From the NCBI GenBank assembly GCA_017440965.1, contig JAFSGH010000009.1, forward strand, positions 51,535 through 115,534: DNA of 64,000 nt, in the 5' to 3' direction. Of this stretch, positions 26,297 to 35,266 are shown piece by piece. Position 1 is the first letter of the stretch, and each line of letters opens with the position of its first letter. Source of the DNA: Clostridia bacterium (GTDB lineage Bacteria; Bacillota; Clostridia; Oscillospirales; Acutalibacteraceae). A program made the position numbers and the translations under genes. The notes beneath the pieces are model-generated. The model made no database searches, was not told the DNA's origin, and saw only the letters and a program-made list of their open reading frames with translations.

Positions 26297-27253
26297 ATGA
26301 AGCTTCCGTTTTTTCTTGCGAAATATGAAAAGCAGTTCAGGGCAATGAATCCTAAATATGATGTGGTGTATGAGCTTTCAACGGACGAGCCTATTGTTTT
26401 TGAGAACAGTGAGAATGTCAAGCTCAGCTTTGCGGCAATTGCCGATACGCATCTGCCTGACCGTGAGAGTGCCGAGAAAAATCTCGAGAATGCATTTAAG
26501 GATGTGCTTAATTCCAAGGAAAGAATCGATGCGCTTCTTCTTGCGGGGGATATCGCAGATTACGGTCTCAAGAAGGAATATGAGAGATTTTTCCGTGTTT
26601 TTCTGAAATATATGGACCGTCTTAAGCTTTTTGTAACAATGGGAAATCACGATGCAAGATTTTTCTTCCGTACGGCATCAAAAACGATCAATTCCAATAT
26701 TGAAAAAATGCTTGGGATAGAGCTTAATGAAAAAACATATTATTCATATGAAATAAACGGCTACACCTTTATTGTTATCTGTACGGAAAAGGCTGTTCTT
26801 GAAAAGGCATATATTTCTCCCGATCAGATAGCTTTTCTTGATAAAGAGCTGAAAAGAGCCACAGAAAACGGCAAGCCCTGCTTTGTTATGTGTCATCAGC
26901 CTTTTGCCTTTACTCACGGACTTCCCGAGGTATGGAAAACGGGAGATATGGGTGAGCAGAATGACGAGGTGAGAGCCGTTATGGAGAAATATAAGAATGT
27001 ATTTTTCATAAACGGACATCTTCACGGCGGTGTATGTGACTATGTGGAAGAGGTGCTCAATAAAGAAAACAATGTTGTTTCCTTAAGCATCCCCGGCTAC
27101 AGAAAAGAAAACAACTTCGGTATGACCGATGCCGGCGTCGGATATCTTTGTGAGGTCTATGATAATAAAGTCATCTTCCGTGCAAGAAATTTTCTGACGG
27201 GTAAAAATGTAACGGGAGACTATACAAGATTTGAGTATGATATCATATCTTGA
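26297..27253 (+). CDS. Calcineurin-like metallophosphoesterase
   Basis: A 318-residue phosphoesterase with the dimetal signature in order: AIADTHLPD, LLAGDIADYG, MGNHDAR, CHQPF and GHLHGG. There is no signal peptide, so it is probably cytoplasmic. A GGGGGAG ribosome site precedes the ATG. The DUF3842 gene follows 14 bp later and is probably cotranscribed. Family members hydrolyse cyclic nucleotides, phospholipids or other phosphates; the substrate here is unknown. Confidence 0.85.
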   Translation: MKLPFFLAKYEKQFRAMNPKYDVVYELSTDEPIVFENSENVKLSFAAIADTHLPDRESAEKNLENAFKDVLNSKERIDALLLAGDIADYGLKKEYERFFRVFLKYMDRLKLFVTMGNHDARFFFRTASKTINSNIEKMLGIELNEKTYYSYEINGYTFIVICTEKAVLEKAYISPDQIAFLDKELKRATENGKPCFVMCHQPFAFTHGLPEVWKTGDMGEQNDEVRAVMEKYKNVFFINGHLHGGVCDYVEEVLNKENNVVSLSIPGYRKENNFGMTDAGVGYLCEVYDNKVIFRARNFLTGKNVTGDYTRFEYDIIS

Positions 27254-27267
27254 GAAAGGCAGACAAA

Positions 27268-27684
27268 ATGAAGCTTCTTGTAATTGACGGTCAGGGTGGA
27301 CAGCTGGGAGCTGCCATAATAAAAACCGTTTCGGAAAGATTTGCTCAGGTTGAAATAACGGCCGTCGGCACAAATGCAAATGCTACGGCGGCAATGGTCA
27401 AAGCAGGGGCAAAAAGAGCGGCAACGGGTGAAAACCCCGTTTCTGTAACCGCCTCCTCGGCAGATGTGATAATCGGCCCTATCGGTATTGTAATTGCTGA
27501 TTCCATGCTCGGAGAGATAACTCCGAAAATGGCAGAGGCGGTAGGAAAGAGCAAGGCTGTGAGAATTCTTATTCCGATGAATAAGTGTGAAAATATTGTG
27601 GCAGGCGTAAAATCCGCTTCCGTATCTGCTCTTATTGAGGACGCCATTGAAAGGCTTAATGAAATTCTTGAAAATAATGCTTGA
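27268..27684 (+). CDS. DUF3842 family protein
   Basis: A 138-residue protein from ATG 27268, with GAAAGGC upstream; an earlier TTG in frame lacks a site. It opens with a Rossmann-like VIDGQGGQLGAAII and continues with alanine-rich helices and VIIGPIGIVIADSMLGEITP. This matches a small clostridial family of unknown function, possibly nucleotide-binding. It follows the phosphoesterase gene closely, and a promoter for the next gene overlaps its stop codon. Confidence 0.7.
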   Translation: MKLLVIDGQGGQLGAAIIKTVSERFAQVEITAVGTNANATAAMVKAGAKRAATGENPVSVTASSADVIIGPIGIVIADSMLGEITPKMAEAVGKSKAVRILIPMNKCENIVAGVKSASVSALIEDAIERLNEILENNA

Positions 27685-27709
27685 TTGTTTTCTTTTGTTG
27701 TGATAAAAT
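27681..27709 (+). promoter_or_regulatory. Promoter of the ECF S-component leader
   Basis: TTGATT and TAAAAT are 17 bp apart. The -35 element overlaps the DUF3842 stop, giving a leader of about 130 nt before the ECF gene. Confidence 0.55.
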
Positions 27710-27711
27710 AA

Positions 27712-27828
27712 CTCTGCTGTTCAGAAGAACGGCGTTCGGAACAGAAGTTCTTAGTTTTTTATTCAATTATTGATGCTATGAAGGTGTCGTTATCTCTGTA
27801 TGGGAATAACTGCGCCTTTATTTTTTTT
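27712..27828 (+). promoter_or_regulatory. Structured leader with attenuator-like terminator
   Basis: The leader has interleaved GTTC/GAAC pairings (27718-27750). It ends in a 13-bp stem with one mismatch (27781-27793 with 27806-27818) followed by eight T at 27821-27828. The ECF ribosome site lies just beyond, so the terminator would control that gene. It matches no riboswitch class I can recall. Confidence 0.55.
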
Positions 27829-27844
27829 GGAAAGGACTTTTGTT

Positions 27845-28372
27845 ATGAAAAAGAATGATAACCTCGTAAAGCTTACATTATCCTCGGTATTTCTCGCTTT
27901 GGCCTTTGTACTGCCGTTTCTTACGGGGCAGATAAAGGAAATAGGAAATATGCTCTGTCCTATGCATATCCCTGTTATTCTTTGCGGATTTATCTGCGGC
28001 GCTCCCTGGGGTGCGGTCGTGGGCTTTATTGCGCCTCTTCTTCGTTCATTTATTCTCGGAATGCCTATGCTTTTCCCGAATGCTCTGTCAATGGCGGCTG
28101 AATTATGTGTCTACGGCTTTATATCGGGACTTCTTTATAAAAAGCTGCCCGATAAAAAAATATTCATTTATGTGTCATTACTGATCGCAATGATCGCGGG
28201 AAGACTTGTGTGGGGTACCGTGCAGTTCATGCTTCTCGGCTTTGATGCCTCAGCCTTCGGCATATCAGCCTTTGTTGCAGGCGCATTTGCCAATGCAATT
28301 CCCGGAATCATACTTCAGATAGTGCTTATTCCCGTGCTTGTGATGGTAATTAAAAAAATTAAAAACAAATGA
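27845..28372 (+). CDS. ECF transporter substrate-binding S component
   Basis: A 175-residue membrane protein with about six hydrophobic segments. The pattern ALAFVLPF...MHIPVILCGFICGAPWGAVVGFIAPLL is typical of vitamin-type ECF S-components. It would bind a vitamin or cofactor and work with a shared EcfAAT module encoded elsewhere. ATG 27845 with AAAGGAC fits better than ATG 27800, which would lie in the attenuator hairpin. The next gene is convergent, so it is monocistronic. The ligand cannot be read from the sequence. Confidence 0.82.
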   Translation: MKKNDNLVKLTLSSVFLALAFVLPFLTGQIKEIGNMLCPMHIPVILCGFICGAPWGAVVGFIAPLLRSFILGMPMLFPNALSMAAELCVYGFISGLLYKKLPDKKIFIYVSLLIAMIAGRLVWGTVQFMLLGFDASAFGISAFVAGAFANAIPGIILQIVLIPVLVMVIKKIKNK

Positions 28373-28375
28373 TAA

Positions 28376-28408
28376 AAGCTCCGCCGACAGCTAAAGTCAG
28401 CGGAGCTT
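28376..28408. terminator. Terminator between convergent genes
   Basis: AAGCTCCGC pairs with GCGGAGCTT, with an inner GAC/GTC extension. Confidence 0.75.
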
Positions 28409-28427
28409 AATTTCTTTATGTTTATAT

Positions 28428-29669
28428 TCAGCCTATACCGTTTTCGTCGAAATCGAATACAGCATCAAGAATAATACCTATCACCTTTTCAATGCATTCG
28501 GGAACAAGTATATCTGCAGTATCAAGTCTTGTGTGATAATACTTTGCGGGAGAGGGATCCATTGCAACGATGGAGGCTGCGGCAATTCCTGCCTGAGATG
28601 CTGCGGCAGCATCTGTTGAGCCGAGAGGGATCGTGCCGACGGGAATGTCCTTACCGTTTCTTTCGCCTGCTCTCTTAAGAAGGTCGCATACTCTTTTGTC
28701 GTTCTTCACCATACCGGTCATATCTTTTTCGTATATCATCATAAATTCTTCATCTCTGATGGTATCGGCACTTATGAATACTGTTTCAACGCCGTCGCTG
28801 AGATATTCGGGATGAGCCTCGAAAAATGCCTTTGAGCCTCTGAGTCCTGCCTCCTCACCGCCTGCAAGCATTGCAATGACTTCGGTATTTTCAAAAGCTA
28901 TATTATTATCTGAAAGATACTTAAGCACGGCAGAAGCAACATAACAGCCTGAAAGGTCATCGTTTGCACCCTCCACATAGCGTTTGTTGTTTGTGAATTT
29001 ATACAATGAAGCAAAGGCAGGTAAGAAGCCTAACTGACCGAGAGCCATTTTCTTTGCCGTTCTGCTGTTTTTCTTTGTAAGAGCGGTAACAGAGGTGGCT
29101 GCTGTATAAATAAGACCGGAGATAGCAGGGATAAGCACGACGTAGGAGCCGTGAGAGCCGAATTTATATGTATATGTCCATTCGGGAGCAGAATCGGTAT
29201 GACCTGAGATGATAATTCTTCTCTTTGTTTCTCCCGTTGCTTTTCTTACAGCTATTACATTGCCTGATTCCTTTTCCTTGAAAAAGGGATCGAGCATTTT
29301 TTTGTAAAAAAGGAATTCTCCCGCAAGGCTTGCTACACCGCCGCCGATAAGGGCAAGAGAAGCAAGTGCGGCCTTGGGCTTCTTTGAAGAAGCAAGAAGA
29401 TTGATTGCACCTGCACCTATACAGCAGGAGCCTGCAATCGGAACAAATGACATAAATGCATCGGGATTTGCCTTGAAGGTCTCTCGTCTCACTTCATCGC
29501 TGAAAGCCTTTAATTCCTCAAGCATGGTCTCCTGAGCTTTTTTTTCGCTTTCTTCACCGCAAGGCCTCGGCCCGTAAAGTGAGCAGATATTGGTAATCCC
29601 CTTTACGGCAAAATCCGTGCAATCCTTAACCGTTGTCTTTGCATTAAGAGATATATCCTTGAATTTCAT
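28428..29669 (-). CDS. M28-family metallopeptidase, paralogue of the gene at 6974-8215
   Basis: A 413-residue M28-type peptidase, the same length as its paralogue. The metal-site motifs are SGHTD, GANDDLSG, GGEEAGLRG, SADT and KYYHTRLD. Hydrophobic segments near residues 75-115 and 175-230 are placed as in the paralogue, so it is also membrane-associated. GGGAGAG precedes the ATG. It probably acts as an aminopeptidase. The two genes share order of motifs but differ through the lid and membrane parts, so they may differ in substrate. Confidence 0.8.
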   Translation of the reverse strand: MKFKDISLNAKTTVKDCTDFAVKGITNICSLYGPRPCGEESEKKAQETMLEELKAFSDEVRRETFKANPDAFMSFVPIAGSCCIGAGAINLLASSKKPKAALASLALIGGGVASLAGEFLFYKKMLDPFFKEKESGNVIAVRKATGETKRRIIISGHTDSAPEWTYTYKFGSHGSYVVLIPAISGLIYTAATSVTALTKKNSRTAKKMALGQLGFLPAFASLYKFTNNKRYVEGANDDLSGCYVASAVLKYLSDNNIAFENTEVIAMLAGGEEAGLRGSKAFFEAHPEYLSDGVETVFISADTIRDEEFMMIYEKDMTGMVKNDKRVCDLLKRAGERNGKDIPVGTIPLGSTDAAAASQAGIAAASIVAMDPSPAKYYHTRLDTADILVPECIEKVIGIILDAVFDFDENGIG

Positions 29670-29764
29670 ATTTCTCTCCCTCTTTTTTGTTAAAACTATG
29701 TTTCTATTTTATAACAATGCCGTTCAATAATCAATATTAATATTGCAATTTTTAGTTTGATTTC

Positions 29765-29793
29765 TTGTAATCGGTGAATGAGTATGATAAAAT
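29765..29793 (+). promoter_or_regulatory. Promoter of nadE
   Basis: TTGTAA and TAAAAT with a 17-bp spacer, 30 bp before the start codon. Confidence 0.6.
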
Positions 29794-29822
29794 CAAAACA
29801 AATATAGCAGGAGGTAATAAAG

Positions 29823-30554
29823 ATGTTTGATGCAGAAAAGGTCAAGGATGCCTGTGTCTTATGGATAAGAGAGTTTTTTGAAAAAAACGGAAAGGGCTGT
29901 AATGCGGTGCTCGGAATCTCGGGCGGAAAGGACAGCTCTGTTGCGGCGGCCTTGTGCGTTGAGGCACTGGGGAGAGACAGGGTAATAGGTGTTCTTATGC
30001 CCTGCGGCGAGCAGCACGATATCGACTGTGCATATAAGCTTTGTGAGCATCTCGGCATAAAGAAGTATGAAATAAATATAAAAGCGGCCGTTGAGGGGCT
30101 TAAAAGCAGTATTCCCGATGAGCTTACGCTTTCTGTTCAGAGCAACACAAATCTTCCTCCGAGAATCAGAATGGCAACCGTCTATGCTGTATCTCAGAGT
30201 GTGAACGGCAGGGTTGTCAATACCTGCAATCTTTCAGAGGACTGGGTAGGCTATTCTACCCGTTACGGTGATGCGGCAGGAGATTTTTCACCAATGAGCC
30301 TTCTTACCGTTCAGGAGGTAAAGGAGATAGGCAGGGTTCTCGGCCTCCCCGATGAGCTTGTTGATAAGGTGCCTATAGACGGTCTTCAGGGAAAAACAGA
30401 TGAGGATAACCTCGGCTTTACCTATGCCGAGCTTGACAGATATATAAGGACGGGAGAAATAGAGGATAAGGCAAAAAAAGAGCGGATCGACTATCTTCAC
30501 AGGATAAATCAGTTTAAGCTGCAGCTTATGCCCGTCTTTAATCCCGAAATTTAA
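29823..30554 (+). CDS. nadE: NH3-dependent NAD synthetase
   Basis: A 243-residue enzyme that amidates deamido-NAD to NAD using ATP and ammonia. The ATP-pyrophosphatase loop is GISGGKDSS; NTCNLSEDWVGYSTRYGD and PIDGLQGKTDED are the later signatures. There is no glutaminase domain, and the length fits the ammonia-dependent form. AGGAGG precedes the ATG. It appears monocistronic with its own promoter. Confidence 0.93.
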   Translation: MFDAEKVKDACVLWIREFFEKNGKGCNAVLGISGGKDSSVAAALCVEALGRDRVIGVLMPCGEQHDIDCAYKLCEHLGIKKYEINIKAAVEGLKSSIPDELTLSVQSNTNLPPRIRMATVYAVSQSVNGRVVNTCNLSEDWVGYSTRYGDAAGDFSPMSLLTVQEVKEIGRVLGLPDELVDKVPIDGLQGKTDEDNLGFTYAELDRYIRTGEIEDKAKKERIDYLHRINQFKLQLMPVFNPEI

Positions 30555-30579
30555 TGTTTATTTTTGGTATATTTTACCC

Positions 30580-30608
30580 TTGAATATGTAAAATTTATGC
30601 AATATAAT
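30580..30608 (+). promoter_or_regulatory. Promoter of the secreted PHP gene
   Basis: TTGAAT and TATAAT with a 17-bp spacer, 37 bp before the start codon. Confidence 0.65.
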
Positions 30609-30644
30609 ATGAATTAATTAAAATTTCCGAAGGGATGATCTTTA

Positions 30645-32147
30645 ATGAAGAGAAAAATGCTCAGAAGTAAAAAAGTTTTGGCTGCCGTTTTGTCTGCTGT
30701 CATTGTTGCTCTCACTATGGCTCCTATGATGGCTTGCGCTGTTGACAAAAACTACATCATAACAAATCCCTATGAAGAGATCGATTGGGACTCCTGGGGA
30801 GAGTATAAGACACAGCTTCATTGCCATACCACAGCATCCGACGGCTTCCTTACGATCGAGGAATTTGCACAGATGCATTATGCCTGCAATTTTGATATCG
30901 TTGCTCTTACAGACCACGGTACGATAAATCAGGGCTGGAATGTTGTTCCCGAGACAGTGCCTCTTATGAGACTTATCAAGAAGGAAAGAACAAAGATGGC
31001 TGACATCATCCCTCTTTCTCAGGAGGAATACGAGTCTTATCTTGACGGAACAAATGAAAACAGAACCGTTGTTACAAGCAGCGGCTATACACTTACAAGA
31101 ACTCACGAAAACGGAATGCTTGATGTGCCCAAGGGCATTGAGCTTAATATGGCAACTCCCGTTGCAGACTGTCATCTTACAGGCTATTTCTCAGACTACG
31201 GTCAGGGACTGGCAGGTGTTTTCGGTGACTATGAGACTCCCTCAAGAGGTGTTATGGAGGCTGGCGGCTTCTCATATCTTTCACATGTAGGCGAATATGT
31301 TTACACCGATAAGGATTCGGAAAACTATGTAGGTCAGCCCGTTGACGATTACTATGCAAATAAGTTTGCGAGACTCTTTATTGATTATCAGGGCTCATCT
31401 CTCGGTATGGGTATAAATTCAGCAACAGACGCCCATACCCGCTGCGACAGAATCCTTTATGATCAGATCCTTCAGAAGACCATTCCCAACGGCGTTGTAC
31501 CCTGGGGAAATACATTTGCCGATTCACACAACGAGACCTCTATAAATGACGCATACACAATGACATGGATGCCTGAATTCACTCTCGAAGCATTCAGAGA
31601 GAGCCAGGAAAAGGGACATTATTTCTCGATTTCTCACTTCTCAAACGGTGTTGAGCTTAACGGTATGGAAGAAATGCCCGGCTTTGTTGAGCAGGAGGTA
31701 TATGACACCGAGCGTTATTGGCTTGATAATACTCCCAATGTTTCAAGAATTACCGTTGATCAGGATGCAGATACTATCACTGTTGAAGGAACAAACGCTA
31801 ACATCATTACTTGGGTTTCAAACGGTAATGTAATCAAGAGGGAATCCATTGAAAACGGTGTGGCTACACTTGATCTTCATAATGACCAGCTTCTTAATGA
31901 GCCTTATCTTTATGTAAGATTCTATCTTTCAGGCGACAACGGCATTTGCTATGCACAGCCTATGGTGCTTGAGGTAGAGGGTGAGGAATTTGCTCCCGTT
32001 GAAGTTCCCGAGACTCACGATATCTCAACCTTCCTCAGGGGTCTTGTTACAGTTGTTGATGCAATATTCTTCAAATTCAGTCCCGTTATCTGGGCATTTA
32101 AGTATTTTGCATTAGGCTATGATCCCATTGAAAGAATTTTTCAGTAA
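30645..32147 (+). CDS. Secreted PHP-domain phosphoesterase-like protein
   Basis: A 500-residue protein with a signal peptide (basic start, then VLAAVLSAVIVALTMAP, cleavage near Ala29). The mature part has PHP metal-binding motifs: LHCHTTASDG, LTDHGTI, YLSHVGEY and ATDAHTRCDR. A beta-rich segment follows (ITVDQDADTITVEGTNA). The last 40 residues hold a hydrophobic helix (VVDAIFFKFSPVIWAFKYFALG) that could hold it to the membrane. PHP enzymes hydrolyse phosphoesters; an exported one may act on nucleotides or polymers outside. An AAGGGATG ribosome site precedes the ATG and a strong terminator follows. Confidence 0.8.
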   Translation: MKRKMLRSKKVLAAVLSAVIVALTMAPMMACAVDKNYIITNPYEEIDWDSWGEYKTQLHCHTTASDGFLTIEEFAQMHYACNFDIVALTDHGTINQGWNVVPETVPLMRLIKKERTKMADIIPLSQEEYESYLDGTNENRTVVTSSGYTLTRTHENGMLDVPKGIELNMATPVADCHLTGYFSDYGQGLAGVFGDYETPSRGVMEAGGFSYLSHVGEYVYTDKDSENYVGQPVDDYYANKFARLFIDYQGSSLGMGINSATDAHTRCDRILYDQILQKTIPNGVVPWGNTFADSHNETSINDAYTMTWMPEFTLEAFRESQEKGHYFSISHFSNGVELNGMEEMPGFVEQEVYDTERYWLDNTPNVSRITVDQDADTITVEGTNANIITWVSNGNVIKRESIENGVATLDLHNDQLLNEPYLYVRFYLSGDNGICYAQPMVLEVEGEEFAPVEVPETHDISTFLRGLVTVVDAIFFKFSPVIWAFKYFALGYDPIERIFQ

Positions 32148-32163
32148 CTAAAAACTCATCAAG

Positions 32164-32195
32164 GGCAAAGGATTTTTTCCTTTGCTCTTTTTTTT
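32164..32195 (+). terminator. Terminator of the PHP gene
   Basis: GGCAAAGGA pairs with TCCTTTGCT, followed after one C by eight T. Confidence 0.85.
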
Positions 32196-32204
32196 GAGCC
32201 TATA

Positions 32205-32233
32205 TTGACAGTATTTTTTTTGAGTGATATAAT
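32205..32233 (+). promoter_or_regulatory. Perfect consensus sigma-A promoter of copA
   Basis: TTGACA, a 17-bp spacer and TATAAT. This is the strongest promoter seen in the window. Confidence 0.85.
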
Positions 32234-32246
32234 AATTTAATAATGT

Positions 32247-32262
32247 TAGTTAATGCTAACTA
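32247..32262. promoter_or_regulatory. Palindromic operator candidate at copA
   Basis: TAGTTA-ATGC-TAACTA is a perfect palindrome around a 4-bp centre. It starts 14 bp after the -10 element, across the expected early transcript, as expected of a repressor site. It resembles AT-rich metalloregulator boxes; the regulator is not identified. Confidence 0.55.
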
Positions 32263-32281
32263 TATGAGAAAGGAGGAGGCT

Positions 32282-34783
32282 ATGAAACAGTTTGATGTAA
32301 CCGGAATGACCTGTGCCGCCTGCAGTGCAAGAGTTGAAAAGGCAGTTACAAGGGTGTCGGGGGTGACCTCCTGCTCTGTAAGTCTTCTGACAAATTCAAT
32401 GTCTGTAGAGGGTGAAGCTAAGGATTCGGATATAATTAAAGCGGTTACTGTTGCAGGCTACGGCGCCTTCGTAAAAGGGCAAAGCAAAAATAAAACGGAT
32501 GATGGCAATAAGACTCAGGATAAGAGCACGACGGAGCTTATAAAAAGACTTATTGCCTCACTGATACTGCTTTTTGTTCTTATGTATTTCTCTATGGGGC
32601 ATATGATAAATCTGCCCGTGCCTGCTTTTTTTGAGGGAAATCCCGTAGGACTTGGTCTGTTGCAGATGCTTCTTTCCTTGGCGGTTATGATAATCAATAA
32701 GCGCTTTTTTATAAACGGAGTGAAGGGTATAATTAACCGCTCGCCTAATATGGATACCCTTGTGGCAATGGGCTCGGGCGTGTCCTTTGCCTACAGCACA
32801 GCTATTGTTTTTTATATGACATATCTTATTTCTTCGGGAAAGACTGAGCTTGCAGCAGGACAACTTCACGGTCTTTATTTTGAGTCGGCGGCTATGATAC
32901 TTACTCTTATTACCGTAGGAAAGATGCTCGAAGCCCGTTCAAAGGGGAAAACAACAGACGCTCTTAAGGGACTTATGAAGCTGGCGCCTGAAGAAGCGAA
33001 TGTGCTGAGAGAAGAAAAGGAACAGAAGGTGTCGATTGATGAAGTAAGACCCGGGGATATCGTAATTGTCCGTCCGGGAGAGCACATCCCTGTTGACGGC
33101 GTTATAATAAAAGGCTCAAGTGCGGTCGATGAGGCGGCGCTTACAGGAGAGAGCATACCCGTAGAAAAGGCTGAGGGAGATACAGTATCTGCAGGTACTG
33201 TAAATACCTCCGGGGTTATTGAAATCAGGGTGACCGAAGTCGGCAAGGATACAATGCTGTCAAAGATAATTCAGATGGTAAGCGATGCTGCGGCAACAAA
33301 AGCACCCGTTGCAAAAATAGCCGATAAGGTCTCGGGAATATTCGTCCCTGTTGTAATAGTTATTGCACTTATTACGGTTGTTATATGGCTTATTATAGGG
33401 GAAAGCATCGGATTTTCTATTGCAAGAGGTATTTCCGTGCTTGTGATAAGCTGTCCGTGTGCGCTCGGTCTTGCAACTCCCGTGGCAATTATGGTGGGAA
33501 GCGGTGTCGGTGCAAAAAACGGTATTCTTTTCAAAACTGCCGCAAGCCTTGAAAATGCGGGAAAAATTAGAATTATAGCACTTGATAAAACGGGTACCGT
33601 TACTGAAGGAAGGCCCCGTGTTACAGATATAATGCCCTTAGACTCAGTCAGTGAGAATGAGCTTATAAGTCTTGCTTATTCTCTTGAATACGGCAGTGAG
33701 CATCCTCTTGCAAGGGCCGTATGTGAATATGCTGAAGACCGCAAAATCGAAAAAAGAGCTGTCTCGGATTTCCGTGTGCTTCCCGGAAACGGCATTACTG
33801 CCGTGCTTGACGGAAAAGAGCTTTTCGGCGGAAGTATGTCATTTATGAAAAAAAAGGGAATAGCAGATAAAGGTCTTTATGATAAGGCTGAAGAGCTTGC
33901 GTCAGCGGGAAAAACACCTCTGTTTTTTGCCGCAGACGGCAGACTTCTCGGTGTTATAGCCGTAGCTGATACTATAAAAGAGGATTCCTTTGAGGCTGTA
34001 AGACAGCTTAAGGAGATGGGCATTCATGTAGTAATGCTTACCGGAGATAATAAAAAGACTGCACAGGTCATTGGCGAGCAGGCAGGTATTCAGAATGTGA
34101 TTGCAGGTGTGCTTCCTGACGGAAAGCAGGCAGTTATTGCATCTCTTTGCAAAAGCGGCCTTACCGCAATGGTGGGTGACGGAATAAATGATGCTCCCGC
34201 CTTAACAAGAGCAGATGTGGGAATTGCAATAGGTGCCGGTGCTGATGTGGCAATCGATGCGGCCGATATCGTGCTTATAAAGAGCAATCTTACGGATGTT
34301 GTAAAGACCGTCAGATTAGGCAGGGCAGTTCTTAAGAATATATATGAAAATCTTTTCTGGGCATTCGGCTACAATATAATCGGTATCCCGCTTGCGGCAG
34401 GTGCTTTTACGGCTCTTCTCGGATGGAGTATGAATCCTATGTTCGGCGCGGCGGCTATGAGTGTATCAAGCTTTCTTGTGGTCTCAAATGCCCTGAGACT
34501 GAATTTCAGAAATATCAGCTCTCCGAAGAAAGACATAAAAATAAAACCCGTTGTAATAAAGGAGGAACAGACAATGAAAAAAACTATGAAGATCGAAGGC
34601 ATGATGTGTATGCATTGTGAAGCAAGAGTTAAAAAGGTTCTTGAGGCTCTTGACGGAGTGCTTGAAGCAGAGGTAAGCCACGAAAAGGGCACTGCTGTAG
34701 TTACTCTTGCAGGTGATATTTCAGATGATGTGCTGACTCAGGCCGTTACAGCTCAGGATTATACTGTTATTTCTGTGGAATAA
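32282..34783 (+). CDS. copA: Cu+-exporting P1B-type ATPase with N- and C-terminal HMA domains
   Basis: About 833 residues from ATG 32282, which follows AAAGGAGGAGG; ATG 32243 lies in the operator region and is unlikely. An N-terminal HMA domain has GMTCAACSA. Eight hydrophobic segments, the transmembrane metal site [11 protein letters not shown], the phosphorylation motif DKTGTVTEG, and [10 protein letters not shown] are all present. The last 69 residues form a second HMA domain with GMMCMHCEA, like CopZ. It expels Cu+ (or Ag+) from the cytoplasm. The C-terminal HMA begins after a strong internal ribosome site and may also be made separately. Confidence 0.92.
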   Translation: MKQFDVTGMTCAACSARVEKAVTRVSGVTSCSVSLLTNSMSVEGEAKDSDIIKAVTVAGYGAFVKGQSKNKTDDGNKTQDKSTTELIKRLIASLILLFVLMYFSMGHMINLPVPAFFEGNPVGLGLLQMLLSLAVMIINKRFFINGVKGIINRSPNMDTLVAMGSGVSFAYSTAIVFYMTYLISSGKTELAAGQLHGLYFESAAMILTLITVGKMLEARSKGKTTDALKGLMKLAPEEANVLREEKEQKVSIDEVRPGDIVIVRPGEHIPVDGVIIKGSSAVDEAALTGESIPVEKAEGDTVSAGTVNTSGVIEIRVTEVGKDTMLSKIIQMVSDAAATKAPVAKIADKVSGIFVPVVIVIALITVVIWLIIGESIGFSIARGISVLVISCPCALGLATPVAIMVGSGVGAKNGILFKTAASLENAGKIRIIALDKTGTVTEGRPRVTDIMPLDSVSENELISLAYSLEYGSEHPLARAVCEYAEDRKIEKRAVSDFRVLPGNGITAVLDGKELFGGSMSFMKKKGIADKGLYDKAEELASAGKTPLFFAADGRLLGVIAVADTIKEDSFEAVRQLKEMGIHVVMLTGDNKKTAQVIGEQAGIQNVIAGVLPDGKQAVIASLCKSGLTAMVGDGINDAPALTRADVGIAIGAGADVAIDAADIVLIKSNLTDVVKTVRLGRAVLKNIYENLFWAFGYNIIGIPLAAGAFTALLGWSMNPMFGAAAMSVSSFLVVSNALRLNFRNISSPKKDIKIKPVVIKEEQTMKKTMKIEGMMCMHCEARVKKVLEALDGVLEAEVSHEKGTAVVTLAGDISDDVLTQAVTAQDYTVISVE
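34574..34783 (+). CDS. Possible internal CopZ-like copper chaperone within copA
   Basis: ATG 34574 is in frame with copA and lies eight bases after GGAGG (AAAGGAGG at 34558-34565). It would give a 69-residue HMA protein with GMMCMHCEA, the length of a free CopZ chaperone. Just before it, TAATAA sits in another frame. This suggests a former copA stop lost by frameshift, or recoding. Whether it is made separately cannot be told from sequence. Confidence 0.5.
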   Translation: MKKTMKIEGMMCMHCEARVKKVLEALDGVLEAEVSHEKGTAVVTLAGDISDDVLTQAVTAQDYTVISVE

Positions 34784-34831
34784 GAGTATAAATCATACTG
34801 AATAGCTGTTTTTAAGACAAAAAATACAAGG

Positions 34832-34855
34832 GGAGCTGTGAAAACGGCTCCTTTT
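34832..34855 (+). terminator. Terminator of copA
   Basis: GGAGCTGT pairs with ACGGCTCC across GAAA, allowing one T-G pair, followed by TTTT. Confidence 0.7.
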
Positions 34856-34859
34856 GCTA

Positions 34860-35200
34860 TTATATATGTACTATCCGTGATTTTAGTAATTGCCGAATAG
34901 TTAAAAAGGAAGCAGCCTGATTTTTAAGCCTGAATAAGGTTCTTCGCTGAAATTACGTTCAGGTCAAATTGCCGCTGTATTTTACAGAATGGGGAGGCGC
35001 TGTGACACATAATTCTACCCTGAAATATAAGGAGTTGCTGCAGGTGATTAATTTCTATAATTACATATTATTGTGCTTACTTTAACGAATATTTAACATT
35101 ACTGTGCTATATATTATACAATGTGTGTATTATGTGAAAAAATAAGCGTCAGTTTTTTGCTCTTGTGTATGATAATATACAAAATATCGCCTTTTGCCTG
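34860..35200. other. AT-rich intergenic region, no supported gene
   Basis: Between copA and cassette 2 I see no convincing gene. A 27-codon frame from GTG 35002 to 35085 has GGGGAGG just upstream, but its sequence is not recognisable and it may be chance. Confidence 0.5.
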
Positions 35201-35230
35201 TTGCAAAAATCGCGTGTTTTATGATAAAAT
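35201..35230 (+). promoter_or_regulatory. Promoter of cassette 2
   Basis: TTGCAA and TAAAAT with an 18-bp spacer, 36 bp before the acyltransferase start. Confidence 0.55.
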
Positions 35231-35266
35231 ATTATATTGAAGATATATATGAAAGAGGTAACGGCA

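Noticed and set aside
27712-27780. Known riboswitch in the ECF leader
   Set aside because: I could not match the conserved words of the TPP, FMN, THF or preQ1 classes.
35002-35085. 27-codon frame with GGGGAGG upstream
   Set aside because: Too short and unrecognisable; a chance site cannot be excluded without conservation.
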